Counted from the stretch's first letter, positions 45,483 to 53,255 are shown. The stretch: DNA of 64,000 nucleotides from Halomarina pelagica (GCF_024228315.1 NZ_CP100454.1:3472001-3536000); one strand, 5' to 3'. The notes: a model not told the origin generated them from the sequence alone. Program-made: numbers and translations.

Positions 45483-45876
45483 TGGGAGTGACGAGCCGGA
45501 CATCGAGATCCGGCACCCGCTCAAAGTGTGCATCGGCCGTGATGAGCCGCATTCCCGCATCACGGGCGGTCCCGGCGATCAGCACGTCCGCGAGGTTGAT
45601 CTGCTCGCCGCGCTCGGTGAGCGCCGCGTCGATCCGTGCGGCCTCACGCGCCGGCCCCTCACCGAACGGGAGGGGGTCGGCCCAACTGAGGTCGCTCGCC
45701 ACGCTCTCGACGGTCTCCGCTGGCGCATCCGAGAGGAGCGCCCCGATATACAGCTCGAAGAGCGCGATCGCTGGGACCCACACCGGCTCGTTGTCGCCAA
45801 ACTCGGCGATGACCGTGGCAGCGTGGGGCTCGCCACGCCAGTAGTCGATCACAAAACTCGTATCAAGACACGTCAT
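45472..45876 (-). CDS. vapC: VapC-type PIN toxin, second gene of the TA operon
   Basis: 134 residues. CLDTSFVIDYWRGE (Asp), ALFELYIGALL (Glu), NLADVLIAGTARDAG (Asp) and LITADAHFERVPDLDV (Asp) give a complete PIN site. Starts inside the end of the HTH-antitoxin gene (14-bp overlap). Confidence 0.92.
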   Translation of the reverse strand: MTCLDTSFVIDYWRGEPHAATVIAEFGDNEPVWVPAIALFELYIGALLSDAPAETVESVASDLSWADPLPFGEGPAREAARIDAALTERGEQINLADVLIAGTARDAGMRLITADAHFERVPDLDVRLVTPNAQ

Positions 45877-46225
45877 CGCGGTGCTCTCGGAGGTCGCGAT
45901 CGAGGCGCTCGCTTACGGCGTCGACGCTCTCGGCGATATTCGTCCCCCGGTACTTCCCGAAGCTCTTCATGTACTCTCGGGGGCGGTCAGGGTCGGCTCC
46001 CGTCCGCCACCAGATGACGCGTCCGGCCGTCGAGCGGCGCTCGACGCGTCCCTGGTCGTACAGCTGGCCGAGCTTGCGGCGGGCGGTATCACGCGAGCAG
46101 TCGAGGGTATCGGCGACATCGGCCGACGTGACGACCGGCCCGCGGACCTCGTCGAACACACCGAGCACCGCCTCGAGCGGTACCGTCTCGACGTACCGGC
46201 CGGAGTCACCGTGTTTTCGGGGCAT
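45863..46225 (-). CDS. Winged-helix antitoxin/repressor, first gene of the TA operon
   Basis: 120 residues from the ATG at 46225. The N-terminal DSGRYVETVPLEAVLGVF, HTH ADVADTLDCSRDTARRKLGQ and wing RRSTAGRVIWWRTG are followed by a C-terminal toxin-binding-like tail (SFGKYRGTNIAESVDAVSER). It is thus a fused version of the separate HTH and antitoxin genes at 13398-13948. A palindrome overlapping its TATA box suggests autoregulation. Confidence 0.88.
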   Translation of the reverse strand: MPRKHGDSGRYVETVPLEAVLGVFDEVRGPVVTSADVADTLDCSRDTARRKLGQLYDQGRVERRSTAGRVIWWRTGADPDRPREYMKSFGKYRGTNIAESVDAVSERLDRDLREHRDDVS

Positions 46226-46243
46226 ACGTCTCTCTACGAAAGC

Positions 46244-46257
46244 GGGATACATATCCC
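46244..46257 (-). promoter_or_regulatory. Promoter/operator palindrome of the TA operon
   Basis: GGGATACATATCCC is a perfect inverted repeat (arms GGGATA/TATCCC, spacer CA) that contains the TATA-like element 20-32 bp before the ATG at 46225. A dimer of the HTH antitoxin bound here would exclude TBP. Confidence 0.6.
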
Positions 46258-46310
46258 TTCTGGCGTACGCATTATGGAACGGGTTATGACCATACGCTGT
46301 ATAAAATATG

Positions 46311-46399
46311 GTAGAGGCAGACCGGTCCCTCGGGGCATTTCACTCGATGTGAGGTAGGAGGAAGCGCCCGCGTGGTAGGACACGCAGGCCACTGTCTCT
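46311..46399 (+). ncRNA. Structured leader RNA, copy 1, upstream of a SWIM gene
   Basis: Closing helix AGAGGCAG (46313-46320) with CTGTCTCT (46392-46399); a short CCCTCGGGG hairpin (46325-46336); a third helix ending in CTCG/TGAG around ATG (46343-46353); and a fourth, CCCGCGTG/CACGCAGG (46367-46388), with a 6-nt loop. The same four helices occur at 52238-52320, with changes that mostly keep pairing. A TATA-like GTTATGACC at about 46283-46291 would start transcription at about 46311. Confidence 0.6.
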
Positions 46400-46416
46400 G
46401 GAGAACCCGAAACAGC

Positions 46417-47027
46417 ATGACAACAAACGGAATCCGACGTGAAGAACGTACCGACGACGACCGCCACGACAACGATCTGGAGCTGGAACTGGAGCCCCGC
46501 GACGTCCGGGCGCTCACGGACTACCTGCTGGTCGTCGAGGAGGCCCCCGATCTGTACCTGGTCTACGGCGAGGGCGGCGACGAGTGCACCGTCGACACGC
46601 GCACGGACGCGTGTACCTGCCCGGATCACGAGTACCGTGGCGTCACGTGCAAGCACGCCCGCCGCGTCGCCTTCGAGACCGGCGCTCGCGACGTCCCGGC
46701 CTGGGCGGGTCGCGACGCTATGGATCCGCTGCTCGTCGACGCCCTCGAGGAGCGCGACCGTGAGGCGGCGACGGACGACATCCAGGCGTCGGCGATCGCA
46801 ACGGACGGGGGGATCCTCGTCGCGAGCGACGACGGCGAGATCCTCGAACCGGCGTTCACCGCCACGTCGAGACGCCGGAACAGGGCGGCGAGCCGTACGT
46901 CCGGTGCGAAGGCTGCGGTCGCGAGCTGCTTGCGCGGCTCGGCGGATGGGACGCGCTCCTCCACGCCGAAGACTGCCCGAACGCGGACGCGAACGGCCGG
47001 ACGTCGACGTCGACGGGGCGTCGCTGA
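46417..47027 (+). pseudogene. SWIM zinc-finger protein, frameshifted
   Basis: The first about 150 codons match the intact paralogue at 52336: DVRALTDYLLVVEEAPDLYL, then the SWIM finger CTCPDHEY ... CKHARRVAFETG. Near 46870 a one-base shift is needed to continue with VETPEQGGEPYVRCEGCGRE and LLHAEDCPNA to a TGA at 47025-47027. Known: SWIM domains (CxC ... CxH) bind DNA or proteins. Either a recent pseudogene or a sequencing error. Confidence 0.85.
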
Positions 47028-47230
47028 TGTTCGCCGCGTGCGACCGCTGCGGCGAGATCACGCGCGACGTCCGCCGGTTGACCGTCGACGGCGAGCTGCG
47101 CGAGCTCTGCCCCGACTGCTGGGCGGACGCCGGCGTCCTCGACGCCGTCCGTCTCCTCGCCAGCATTCGTTTCGGCGGCGGCGTCCTCGACGGCGAGCGC
47201 GGTCCTGAGCGCCCAGGCGGCGGCGTCACA
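47027..47230 (+). pseudogene. Mini zinc-ribbon gene, 3' end replaced by an IS relic
   Basis: Starts MFAACDRCGEITRDVRRLTV and has ELCPDCW, matching the intact 39-residue protein at 52944 (CDCCGGIKRDVRRVTV, ELCPDC). ATG overlaps the SWIM stop (TGATG). After about residue 68 the frame runs into IS66 relic sequence, so its native end is lost. Confidence 0.7.
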
Positions 47231-47583
47231 CTATTTAGAAGAGTTGATCAGAGTGAACTACGAATTCGAGAAAGTCACGCAGTTAGCCGAGAAGATCAGG
47301 AACGGGCTAGGAAGTTGGCTGACGTTCGTCACCGAGTCAGAGGTGGATTCGACGAACAATCGCGCAGAGCGCGCTCTGCGCGAGCAAGTAGTGATGCAGA
47401 AGATCTGCGGCGAACTCTGGTTTCCAACCGGAGTCCGCCGCCACGAGACGCTCTCGACGATGGTAACGACGTGGGAACGCCAAGGACTCGATCCGCCAGA
47501 CCAACTGACGTCAGTGCTAGGAGGAGAGCGACCAGAATCACGAGCAGAGGCATCTATGAGGGGACCGCGCTAAACACATACGA
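47230..47583 (+). mobile_element. IS66 relic: transposase C-terminus and one end
   Basis: About 100 codons encode LGSWLTFVTESEVDSTNNRA and ERALREQVVMQKICGELW, then TLSTMVTTWERQGLDPPDQL: the last third of an IS66 transposase including its catalytic Glu (NNRAERALRE). TAAACACATAC at 47571-47581 matches the terminal repeat of the complete element at 29088-30699. TCACACTATTT occurs at both about 47226 and 47642, possibly an old duplication. Confidence 0.85.
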
Positions 47584-47746
47584 GCACTCTAGACGAGTTC
47601 GGGACACGACCAATTTGTAGGGCCCAGATAGTGTGATCATTCACACTATTTCCTTAGGATAGTATAATAATAATTTGTCACCTGTCTAATACACTTACAG
47701 TGGATGGAGAAAGTACTTAACAGACAATAATATATACGGATATGAA

Positions 47747-48367
47747 ATGGAAACAGATAAACCATCGGCATATTCAGATATAAGTCGTCGATCTCTCTTA
47801 AAGAGGTCCGGAGTAGCCCTTGCAGGTGTAGCAACAAGTGCTGGTACACTTGGTACGATTGGAGGTGTCGCCCGAGCAGACCACGAACCGAACTATGTTA
47901 AAGTTACCTCTAGTGATGGATCAACACAGTTCAACTACGAGATATGGGTAACTGGCGATATCTGGAAGTACAGTGGAACAGAAACAAATGACCATGATAA
48001 TGGGCGCTGGATATCAGGGTCTCTATGGGGTGGGGAAGATATCTATGCGTACACGGGAGCTGTTGAGTTGGTCTATGTCGATGGGGATGGCAATCACACG
48101 TATTATGTTAACCAACAACACGACCTCGGAACGTACCAAGTGTCGATATATACCTCAGGGGGAAATAGAGACGCCTATTATAACTGGCACCAGACTGATA
48201 TCATCAGTCCTCGGAACGATTCACTCGAAAGTGACGATTCTGTTAGCGGAAGTGTCGCTACAGGATACGTTCGAACAGGAACCGATGAATTCTACGCCTC
48301 AGGATCACTAGAATATCTCTATTGTGAGAGTAAAGATCAGGGACTCTACTGGCGTGCGGACTACTAA
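47747..48367 (+). CDS. Tat-exported protein of unknown function, low GC
   Basis: 206 residues. SRRSLLKRSGVALAGVATSA is a Tat signal with twin Arg; the mature part is small, beta-rich and aromatic (FNYEIWVTGDIWKYSG; VELVYVDGDGNHTYYV). Its codons are far more AT-rich than those of the core genes, indicating transfer. A GTACTTAAC element about 27 bp upstream may be the promoter. Secreted antimicrobial peptide or surface protein are possible; no family recognised. Confidence 0.75.
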   Translation: METDKPSAYSDISRRSLLKRSGVALAGVATSAGTLGTIGGVARADHEPNYVKVTSSDGSTQFNYEIWVTGDIWKYSGTETNDHDNGRWISGSLWGGEDIYAYTGAVELVYVDGDGNHTYYVNQQHDLGTYQVSIYTSGGNRDAYYNWHQTDIISPRNDSLESDDSVSGSVATGYVRTGTDEFYASGSLEYLYCESKDQGLYWRADY

Positions 48368-48446
48368 TGCCTTCCCAAGCGTCGACTGATGGGCGAAAAC
48401 CAACGGACGTGAATTCGTCTCGGCTAGTCGGTCGAGACTTGGCGAC

Positions 48447-48623
48447 GCACTAGTGGGCCTTCAGCCGTTAACTGCTAGATTCAAACGGTAGACACGGAGG
48501 ACTGGAAACTAGCGATTCACGACTGAAGCAGCACTAGTAGGCCTTCAGCCGTCAACTGCTAGATTCAAACAGCAGACACGGTAGACCCCAATCTAGCGAT
48601 TCACGATTGAAGCAGCACTAGTC
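48447..48623. repeat. 84-bp tandem direct repeat, just over two copies
   Basis: GCACTAGT at 48447, 48531 and 48614 marks the unit starts. Both full units share GGCCTTCAGCCGT, ACTGCTAGATTCAAAC, AGACACGG and TAGCGATTCACGA, at roughly 85 percent identity. No gene overlaps. Could be a decayed IS end or an iteron-like array. Confidence 0.75.
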
Positions 48624-48644
48624 GTCGGTAAGTAAATGCGGGAA

Positions 48645-49169
48645 TTACTGCCCGCTACCTTGTCGGGATAATACAAGCCCGATAAGGGCTGCCACGAGTA
48701 TCCCACCCACAATTACATATTCACGCGGTGCGTCAGCGATGGCGGTGAGAGTACCGGAATCTCCCGATGCTGGTCCCGCCGTCGCGTTTGACTTAGGAGA
48801 TTCATTCGGCACCTTCGGGTTCGTCGGTGCCTCGTCGTTCAGGTCCTCGACGCCGTCGGCGTCGGTGTCACGGCTCATGGGATTCGTTCCTCGTTCGACT
48901 TCCTCGCCGTCTGAAACACCGTCACTGTCGGTATCGGGATCGGTCGGGTCGGTTCCGTGCACACGCTCCTCATGATCGGACAGTCCGTCGTTATCGCTAT
49001 CAGTCCCGTTACTCTCATTACGTTCGTGGAGGTCGTCACTCTCGTTGACCCCGCCAACATCCGTTGAGTTGTTTTGCGGTGTTGCTACGACAGCCGCGCT
49101 GCTCACGAGGACAACGGCTGCGACGGTAATCACGACCGTACTCCGGTAGAGGGGGAATCGGGTGGACAT
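48645..49169 (-). CDS. Membrane-anchored protein with thrombospondin type 3 (calcium-binding) repeats
   Basis: 174 residues. N-terminal signal or anchor ([20 protein letters not shown]), then TSP3-type units [38 protein letters not shown] and [13 protein letters not shown], each with the Dx[DN]xDG loop that binds Ca2+ in known proteins. A linker and a C-terminal helix ([18 protein letters not shown]) anchor it. Several NxS/NxT sites. Surface role inferred. Confidence 0.85.
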   Translation of the reverse strand: MSTRFPLYRSTVVITVAAVVLVSSAAVVATPQNNSTDVGGVNESDDLHERNESNGTDSDNDGLSDHEERVHGTDPTDPDTDSDGVSDGEEVERGTNPMSRDTDADGVEDLNDEAPTNPKVPNESPKSNATAGPASGDSGTLTAIADAPREYVIVGGILVAALIGLVLSRQGSGQ

Positions 49170-49324
49170 CAGTCACACATCCACGTTAAAATATGAATAC
49201 TTGGTGGCCCCACCGACCGAGTACGCGCGCCGCTACGCCGACCAGCACGGCGGAGAGGTCTCCGAGAAGCCGGCCTGACTGGCGGACCAACACTGACCGA
49301 CCGGGCAGTCGCGCACGGAAGCAG

Positions 49325-49736
49325 TCAGCTGGGGAATTGTATCGAGACCTCGATAGCTTCAACCCTTCTCCGGAGGATCGGTTGCTTCTGCTGGCCGCTC
49401 GTTTCGAATTCGATAACGCCTAACGATTCAAGTTCGGCCAGATTCTGATGTACCTCACGGTACTCGCGGTCGACGGCCGCTGCCGCCTCGCTGATGCTCT
49501 CTGGGTGCTTCGAGGCGATGGACTTGACGAGTTCGAGATTCGACGTCCGCATGAGGCGGCCGACGTCGTCGAACTCTTCGAAGTTCAGGATGAAACGGAC
49601 GTCCTACTCGATCGCCTCGCCAGTCTCGCCAGTTTCGGCGCGGCGGAGTCGCTCGCCGGCTGTGTGATCGCTCACGCGCGCCCGTGTGACGACAGCCGAT
49701 ACGTCGCCGTCTTGCGGTTCGGGTGTCAGTGACCTC
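49325..49736 (-). pseudogene. Small wHTH regulator interrupted by an amber codon
   Basis: One frame runs from ATG at 49736 (MRSLTPEPQDGDVSAVV) to TGA at 49325, interrupted once by TAG at 49604-49606. After it comes DVRFILNFEEFDDVGRLMRT, then the winged helix with SISEAAAAVDREYREVHQNL and AELESLGVIEF. This is the layout of haloarchaeal MarR-like plasmid regulators/antitoxins. Re-initiation at the Met of LMRTSNLEL (49552) would give a 75-residue HTH. Confidence 0.7.
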
Positions 49737-50177
49737 ATGGCCGGCCTGTTCCTCCTCTGGACCGTCTCTCTGTGGCTCTGGACCCGCCGATTCGACTTCC
49801 GGCGAAAGGCTTGGGAGTTCCGCTGGCAGTAACGACGACCCCCGTTCCGTCGTCGCTTCTCCTTCCCGCCTGGCCTGTCTCGTTTAACAGTTGTTGCACG
49901 CTCGCTATATGCCCGTGAGACGGGAGTCGCCCGCAGCGCCCCCTCAACCAGTGTCATGGGTCAGTCGTGGCTCCCGGCGTGTCATGGGTCGGTCGACGTC
50001 GCCGCAGGGCTGACGCGGCCCGATTTGCGGCGCCGCAAACCAGGTCACAAAACACCGGCGAAGGGAAACGCCCGACGGCAGATGAATCCGCCTCGCGGGC
50101 GAGCGCGCGTAAGCCTGTTACGAAAACATCGACGGCGCAACCAGGAACTGCTTCCTGCCAGGAGGGGGCGGGCAGAG
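49737..50177. other. Gene-free stretch
   Basis: No supported gene. A short direct repeat GTGTCATGGGTC occurs at about 49952 and 49979. The 15-mer CGCGCGTAAGCCTGT at about 50106 recurs at about 51127. Confidence 0.45.
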
Positions 50178-50405
50178 CTACGGCCGTTTCATCACCTGCG
50201 GATGGATCCAGACCCGCGTCGGCCCGACCTTTTTACTCCAGATTAGCTCCTGCTCTTCGAGCTGGCGGAGACGGTACGTCACCCCCTGCCGAGAGATGCC
50301 GACGAGGTCCGCGACCTCTTGCGTCCCGGCCGGCGTGAGACGATAGACGGCGTTGCTCAGCTCCCGATCGGCGATTGGCGTCGTCCGGCGCCGAAGGTCA
50401 TTCAT
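50178..50405 (-). CDS. Winged-helix mini-regulator (VapB-operon type)
   Basis: 75 residues from the ATG at 50405. TPAGTQEVADLVGISRQGVT, YRLRQLEEQELIWSKKVGPT and RVWIHP form the same HTH and wing as the first gene of the VapBC module at 13709 (SKKVGRTLVW there). No toxin gene follows; it is an orphan or has lost its partner. Confidence 0.8.
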   Translation of the reverse strand: MNDLRRRTTPIADRELSNAVYRLTPAGTQEVADLVGISRQGVTYRLRQLEEQELIWSKKVGPTRVWIHPQVMKRP

Positions 50406-51220
50406 ACAAATCGGGACGTCCGGTAGCAGGAAAATCGTTCCTACGTAGCGGAACACGCCGAGGCGCATCAACAACGAACCTGACGGACCGGTCCCCCTGA
50501 TTTAACCAACACGGCCGGCAAGAAAAATGATTAAGAGTTTGTTCGGTTTGCTGTCGAATTGTTCACGTTCGGCATTGAGCTGCTCACGTCCGACCAATCC
50601 ATCGAGGTCCGTTGAATCTCACCGTCGAGGGGTTTTTCGATGATCGTGATCTATAGCGTTCGTATTGAGCGGTGGGGCGTCGCAGCCGCTGTTCCCGACG
50701 GCGTTCTGATTCCCACACGGCGCGCCATGCCCCGGCGCCGTTCCCCGGCCGTCGTGCATGAAACAGCGAGCGTCCTCGCTTCGTACGAGACAGCGACAAG
50801 GGCCGTTCTCGGTCGGTGCTCGACACCGCGGCGAAGTATTCCTTGCCGTCGGTCTTCGGACCGTCTCCGGCGCCGTCAGGGGCGTCTGTCGGGCTGTCGT
50901 CGGTCGGGGCGGATGCAGTCGACTGGGCGGGCATAGGTGCCTATTGAGAGTCTCCGTTAGAAACCGATAGACGGCGGTGTTACTTTGTGTTTGTTCCTCT
51001 ATACGGCGGGTTTTGCGTATGGAGACGCCTGAGACGGGGGTGCAGACGGGCTAAGGCGTCCCCTGACCGGCGACGAGCGGCGCTCCTGGTTGCTCGAAGG
51101 GTTCGACGTAACCGTCCGGCTACGCGCGCGCGTAAGCCTGTCGCTACGCAAAATTCGATTGCCGACGGCTCTAGGCGGACGGTCGAGAAAGGCCTTACCG
51201 TCAAACGAGAAGACGGTGGA
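50406..51220. other. 0.8 kb without a convincing gene
   Basis: A minus-strand frame starting at 50934 (MPAQSTASAPTDDSPTDAPD, later KTDGKEYFAAVSS) has an acidic start that could be the beginning of a small protein, but it turns into Arg/Ser-rich non-coding-like sequence. Nothing else is supported. Confidence 0.4.
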
Positions 51221-51892
51221 TCACTCGACGGGGTCGCTCAGGGGATCAAGCCCCCCGACACACTCCCCGTAGCCGACGACCGTCCCCTCTTCCGGCGGGG
51301 CGATCTCAAGCTCGGCGGCCCCGCGTTCGATCTCCTCGGCGGTGGTCCCGGTCGCCTCGGCGAGGACCTCGCTCAGCTCCTCGGGCGTGAGAACCTCGTT
51401 CTCGGCGGGAGCTTTGCGGCTCATACGTCCTTGTAGCGGATCCGCAGTGATAAATGTGCGTGCAGAATCGCCCCCGTCGGGAGACCATCGGGGCGGTCTG
51501 CCGGGCGGGCGACGCTCCTCGTAGACGTCACTGAAATAGTCAGCTTCGCGTCGGAGGTACTGGTCGCACCCGCGAACCACGATCCCCGGGTTCGACGGCA
51601 GCGGTGCGTACCGGACCTGGAGGTGTACCGGCCGCTTCGAGCGTCGGGCAATATCGACGTGCAACCCCTCGCGATAGACGTCGTGGCCCTGAATCGACGT
51701 TTCGTTGTGGTCCATCCGAGCGATTGCCTCCCACCGCACCGGGTCCGTCACCGCCTGGTAATGGAGCGTCACGAGAAACCGTGGGATGTGACCCTGGTCG
51801 CGATCGAACCCGACGGTGATGTGACAGTCTGGCCGACCAGGAGAGACGTGATACGCGACGTCGTAGCCCGTCGGACGTGAAGGAGCACTCAT
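51221..51892 (-). CDS. Toxin-like partner of the HTH gene, unknown family (possibly two joined proteins)
   Basis: 223 residues from the ATG at 51892. Residues 1-125 form one beta-rich unit (HITVGFDRDQGHIPRFLVTL, WEAIARMDHNETSIQGHDVY, EGLHVDIAR), reminiscent of small haloarchaeal proteins encoded after HTH antitoxins. Residues about 157-223 (starting MSRKAPAENEVLTPEELSEV) look like a separate acidic protein, with its own Met at 51424. The gene starts one base after the HTH stop codon. Function unknown; toxin role only inferred from arrangement. Confidence 0.6.
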   Translation of the reverse strand: MSAPSRPTGYDVAYHVSPGRPDCHITVGFDRDQGHIPRFLVTLHYQAVTDPVRWEAIARMDHNETSIQGHDVYREGLHVDIARRSKRPVHLQVRYAPLPSNPGIVVRGCDQYLRREADYFSDVYEERRPPGRPPRWSPDGGDSARTFITADPLQGRMSRKAPAENEVLTPEELSEVLAEATGTTAEEIERGAAELEIAPPEEGTVVGYGECVGGLDPLSDPVE

Positions 51893-51893
51893 C

Positions 51894-52154
51894 TCACTCG
51901 TCCGGGAGGTACCAAAGGAGCGCCCGACCCACCCGGCGCGACGCGACGAGCCCTGACTCGTCGGCCTCAGTAAGCTTCGCGTGCGCCGTCCGATACGCAC
52001 ACCCCACTTCGTCAGCGACTTCTTGGGTCGTCGCCGCGCCGTCGAGCGCCGCTACTGCCTCCCGAAACGCACTCAGCGGATAGGTCTCTGTGTACCGGCC
52101 GGACTCCTCATCACGCTCTTTCACCATTACGTCGTCCATTGCGGCCATCTGCAT
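51894..52154 (-). CDS. Winged-helix regulator divergent from the second SWIM locus
   Basis: 86 residues from the ATG at 52154, which has a CATATG TATA-like box about 25 bp upstream; later Mets are alternatives. EESGRYTETYPLSAFREAVA is the GRY tag, ATTQEVADEVGCAYRTAHAK the HTH, and SRRVGRALLWYLPDE the wing. Homologous to the first genes of the TA modules at 13709 and 45863. Its stop precedes the next gene's ATG by one base. Confidence 0.85.
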   Translation of the reverse strand: MQMAAMDDVMVKERDEESGRYTETYPLSAFREAVAALDGAATTQEVADEVGCAYRTAHAKLTEADESGLVASRRVGRALLWYLPDE

Positions 52155-52180
52155 TAGTGTTATTCGACATCTTCCATATG

Positions 52181-52236
52181 CCTTTGCACTCGGACGCAAT
52201 GGGAAGCTTTATTGCCATAGCACTCAGATGCAAAGG
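52181..52236. promoter_or_regulatory. Inverted repeat spanning the divergent HTH/SWIM promoters
   Basis: CCTTTGCA (52181) pairs with TGCAAAGG (52236), and ATGG with CCAT further in; 15 of 22 positions match across arms separated by 12 bp. The left arm touches the HTH TATA box, the right arm abuts the predicted start of the SWIM leader, and the spacer holds the SWIM TATA box (CTTTATTG, 52207-52214). Confidence 0.5.
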
Positions 52237-52237
52237 T

Positions 52238-52320
52238 AGAGACAGCCCGGCCCCTCGGGGCGTTTCACTCGATGCGAGGTAGGAAACGCCCGCGTGCTGG
52301 AACACGCGGGCTGGCTGTCT
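52238..52320 (+). ncRNA. Structured leader RNA, copy 2, upstream of the intact SWIM gene
   Basis: P1 AGACAGCC/GGCTGTCT (52240-52247 with 52313-52320) closes a junction of three hairpins. P2 is GCCC/GGGC with loop CTCG (52250-52261). P3 is CGTTTC/GAAACG (52261-52266, 52283-52288), capped by CTCG/CGAG around ATG. P4 is CCCGCGTG/CACGCGGG (52289-52310). The promoter box about 27 bp upstream places the RNA 5' end at P1. The SWIM ATG follows 15 nt after P1. Confidence 0.65.
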
Positions 52321-52335
52321 TACAGACCAACAGCC

Positions 52336-52947
52336 ATGCCGACACACGAGATCACAACAGAAGACTGTACCGACCTCACTCAGCGCGACGTTCGCGCACT
52401 CACCGAGTATCTGCTGATCGTCGCAGAGGCGCCTGACCTGTATTTGGTGTACGGCGAAGGCGGCGATGAGTACACGGTGGATGCGCGGACCGGTGCGTGT
52501 ACGTGTCCCGATTATGAGTACCGCCAGCCCGCCGGTGGGTGTAAGCACGTCCGTCGCGTCGCCTTCGAGACGGGTGCACGCGACGTCCCAACCTGGGCGA
52601 ATCGCACTGCAATGGATCCACTGCTCGTTGAGGCGCTTGCGGAGCACGAGGACAAGGGCGAGGACGAGACGGCCGCTGGCGCGGCCGTCGAGGGTGAGAC
52701 AGAGACGGAGACGACTATGCCCACGATTGCGACGGACGGTGGCAAACTCGTCGTCACCGGCGATGACGACGAGGGCCTTGACAGGTCGTCGTTCACCACG
52801 TCCGTTGAACCGCTTGCGCAGGGCGGTGAGCGCTACGTCCGCTGCGAAGGGTGTGGTCGTGAGCTGCTGATAGCGCTTGGTGGGCGCGACGCACTCCTCC
52901 ACGCAGAGGGCTGTCCAAACGCGAAGCGGGAGGACGATGGGCAATGA
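52336..52947 (+). CDS. SWIM zinc-finger protein
   Basis: 203 residues. DVRALTEYLLIVAEAPDLYL and VYGEGGDEYTVDARTGACTC lead into the SWIM finger CTCPDYEY ... GGCKHVRRVAF (CxC ... CxH). A linker (about 110-150) is acidic. A second zinc site lies at RCEGCGRELL with HAEGCPN near the C-terminus. Known: SWIM domains occur in MuDR transposases, Sws1-type recombination proteins and SNF2 ATPases and bind DNA or proteins. It overlaps the next gene by 4 bp. Confidence 0.9.
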   Translation: MPTHEITTEDCTDLTQRDVRALTEYLLIVAEAPDLYLVYGEGGDEYTVDARTGACTCPDYEYRQPAGGCKHVRRVAFETGARDVPTWANRTAMDPLLVEALAEHEDKGEDETAAGAAVEGETETETTMPTIATDGGKLVVTGDDDEGLDRSSFTTSVEPLAQGGERYVRCEGCGRELLIALGGRDALLHAEGCPNAKREDDGQ

Positions 52948-53063
52948 TCGCTGCGTGTGACTGCTGCGGCGGGATCAAGCGCGACGTCCGTCGGGTGACG
53001 GTTGACAGCGAACTGTGCGAACTCTGTCCCGACTGCCGGGATGGCATTGGCGGACGTGAATAG
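52944..53063 (+). CDS. 39-residue zinc-ribbon protein coupled to the SWIM gene
   Basis: ATG at 52944 overlaps the SWIM TGA. Sequence starts MIAACDCCGGIKRDVRRVTV; the CDCCGG and LCPDC pairs form a zinc ribbon. The same partner (truncated) follows the first SWIM gene at 47027, so the pair is conserved. Confidence 0.75.
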   Translation: MIAACDCCGGIKRDVRRVTVDSELCELCPDCRDGIGGRE

Positions 53064-53255
53064 TCACCTACTCGGTACCGTTCGAAACGTCGAGTAGCCC
53101 GGTTCGTCGAAGGTCACGCGGTCCGGTTCCCAGCGTCCGGGACGCTCGACCGACTCTCGCAGTTCGGTCTATCGTCCCGGTGAGAGGACGTCGTCTGCAT
53201 CGATGTTCACTTCGTCGAGCCCCGGATGGTCCATATGATACGTTCCGAGGAGCAT
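53064..53255 (-). pseudogene. Fragment of a DUF5694-type gene with an amber codon
   Basis: From a Met at 53255 the frame encodes MLLGTYHMDHPGLDEVNIDA, DDVLSPGR, then TAG at 53169-53171 where relatives have Gln, then TELRESVER and EPDRVTFDEPG to a TGA at 53064. The block LGTYHM...NPGLD...DDVL..R is the DUF5694 N-terminus (family named from memory). The remaining about 150 codons are missing. Confidence 0.65.

Noticed and set aside
50584-50934. 116-codon minus-strand frame with an acidic start
   Set aside because: Only the first about 50 codons look protein-like; the rest is Arg/Ser-rich. Mentioned in the gap entry instead of called as a gene.
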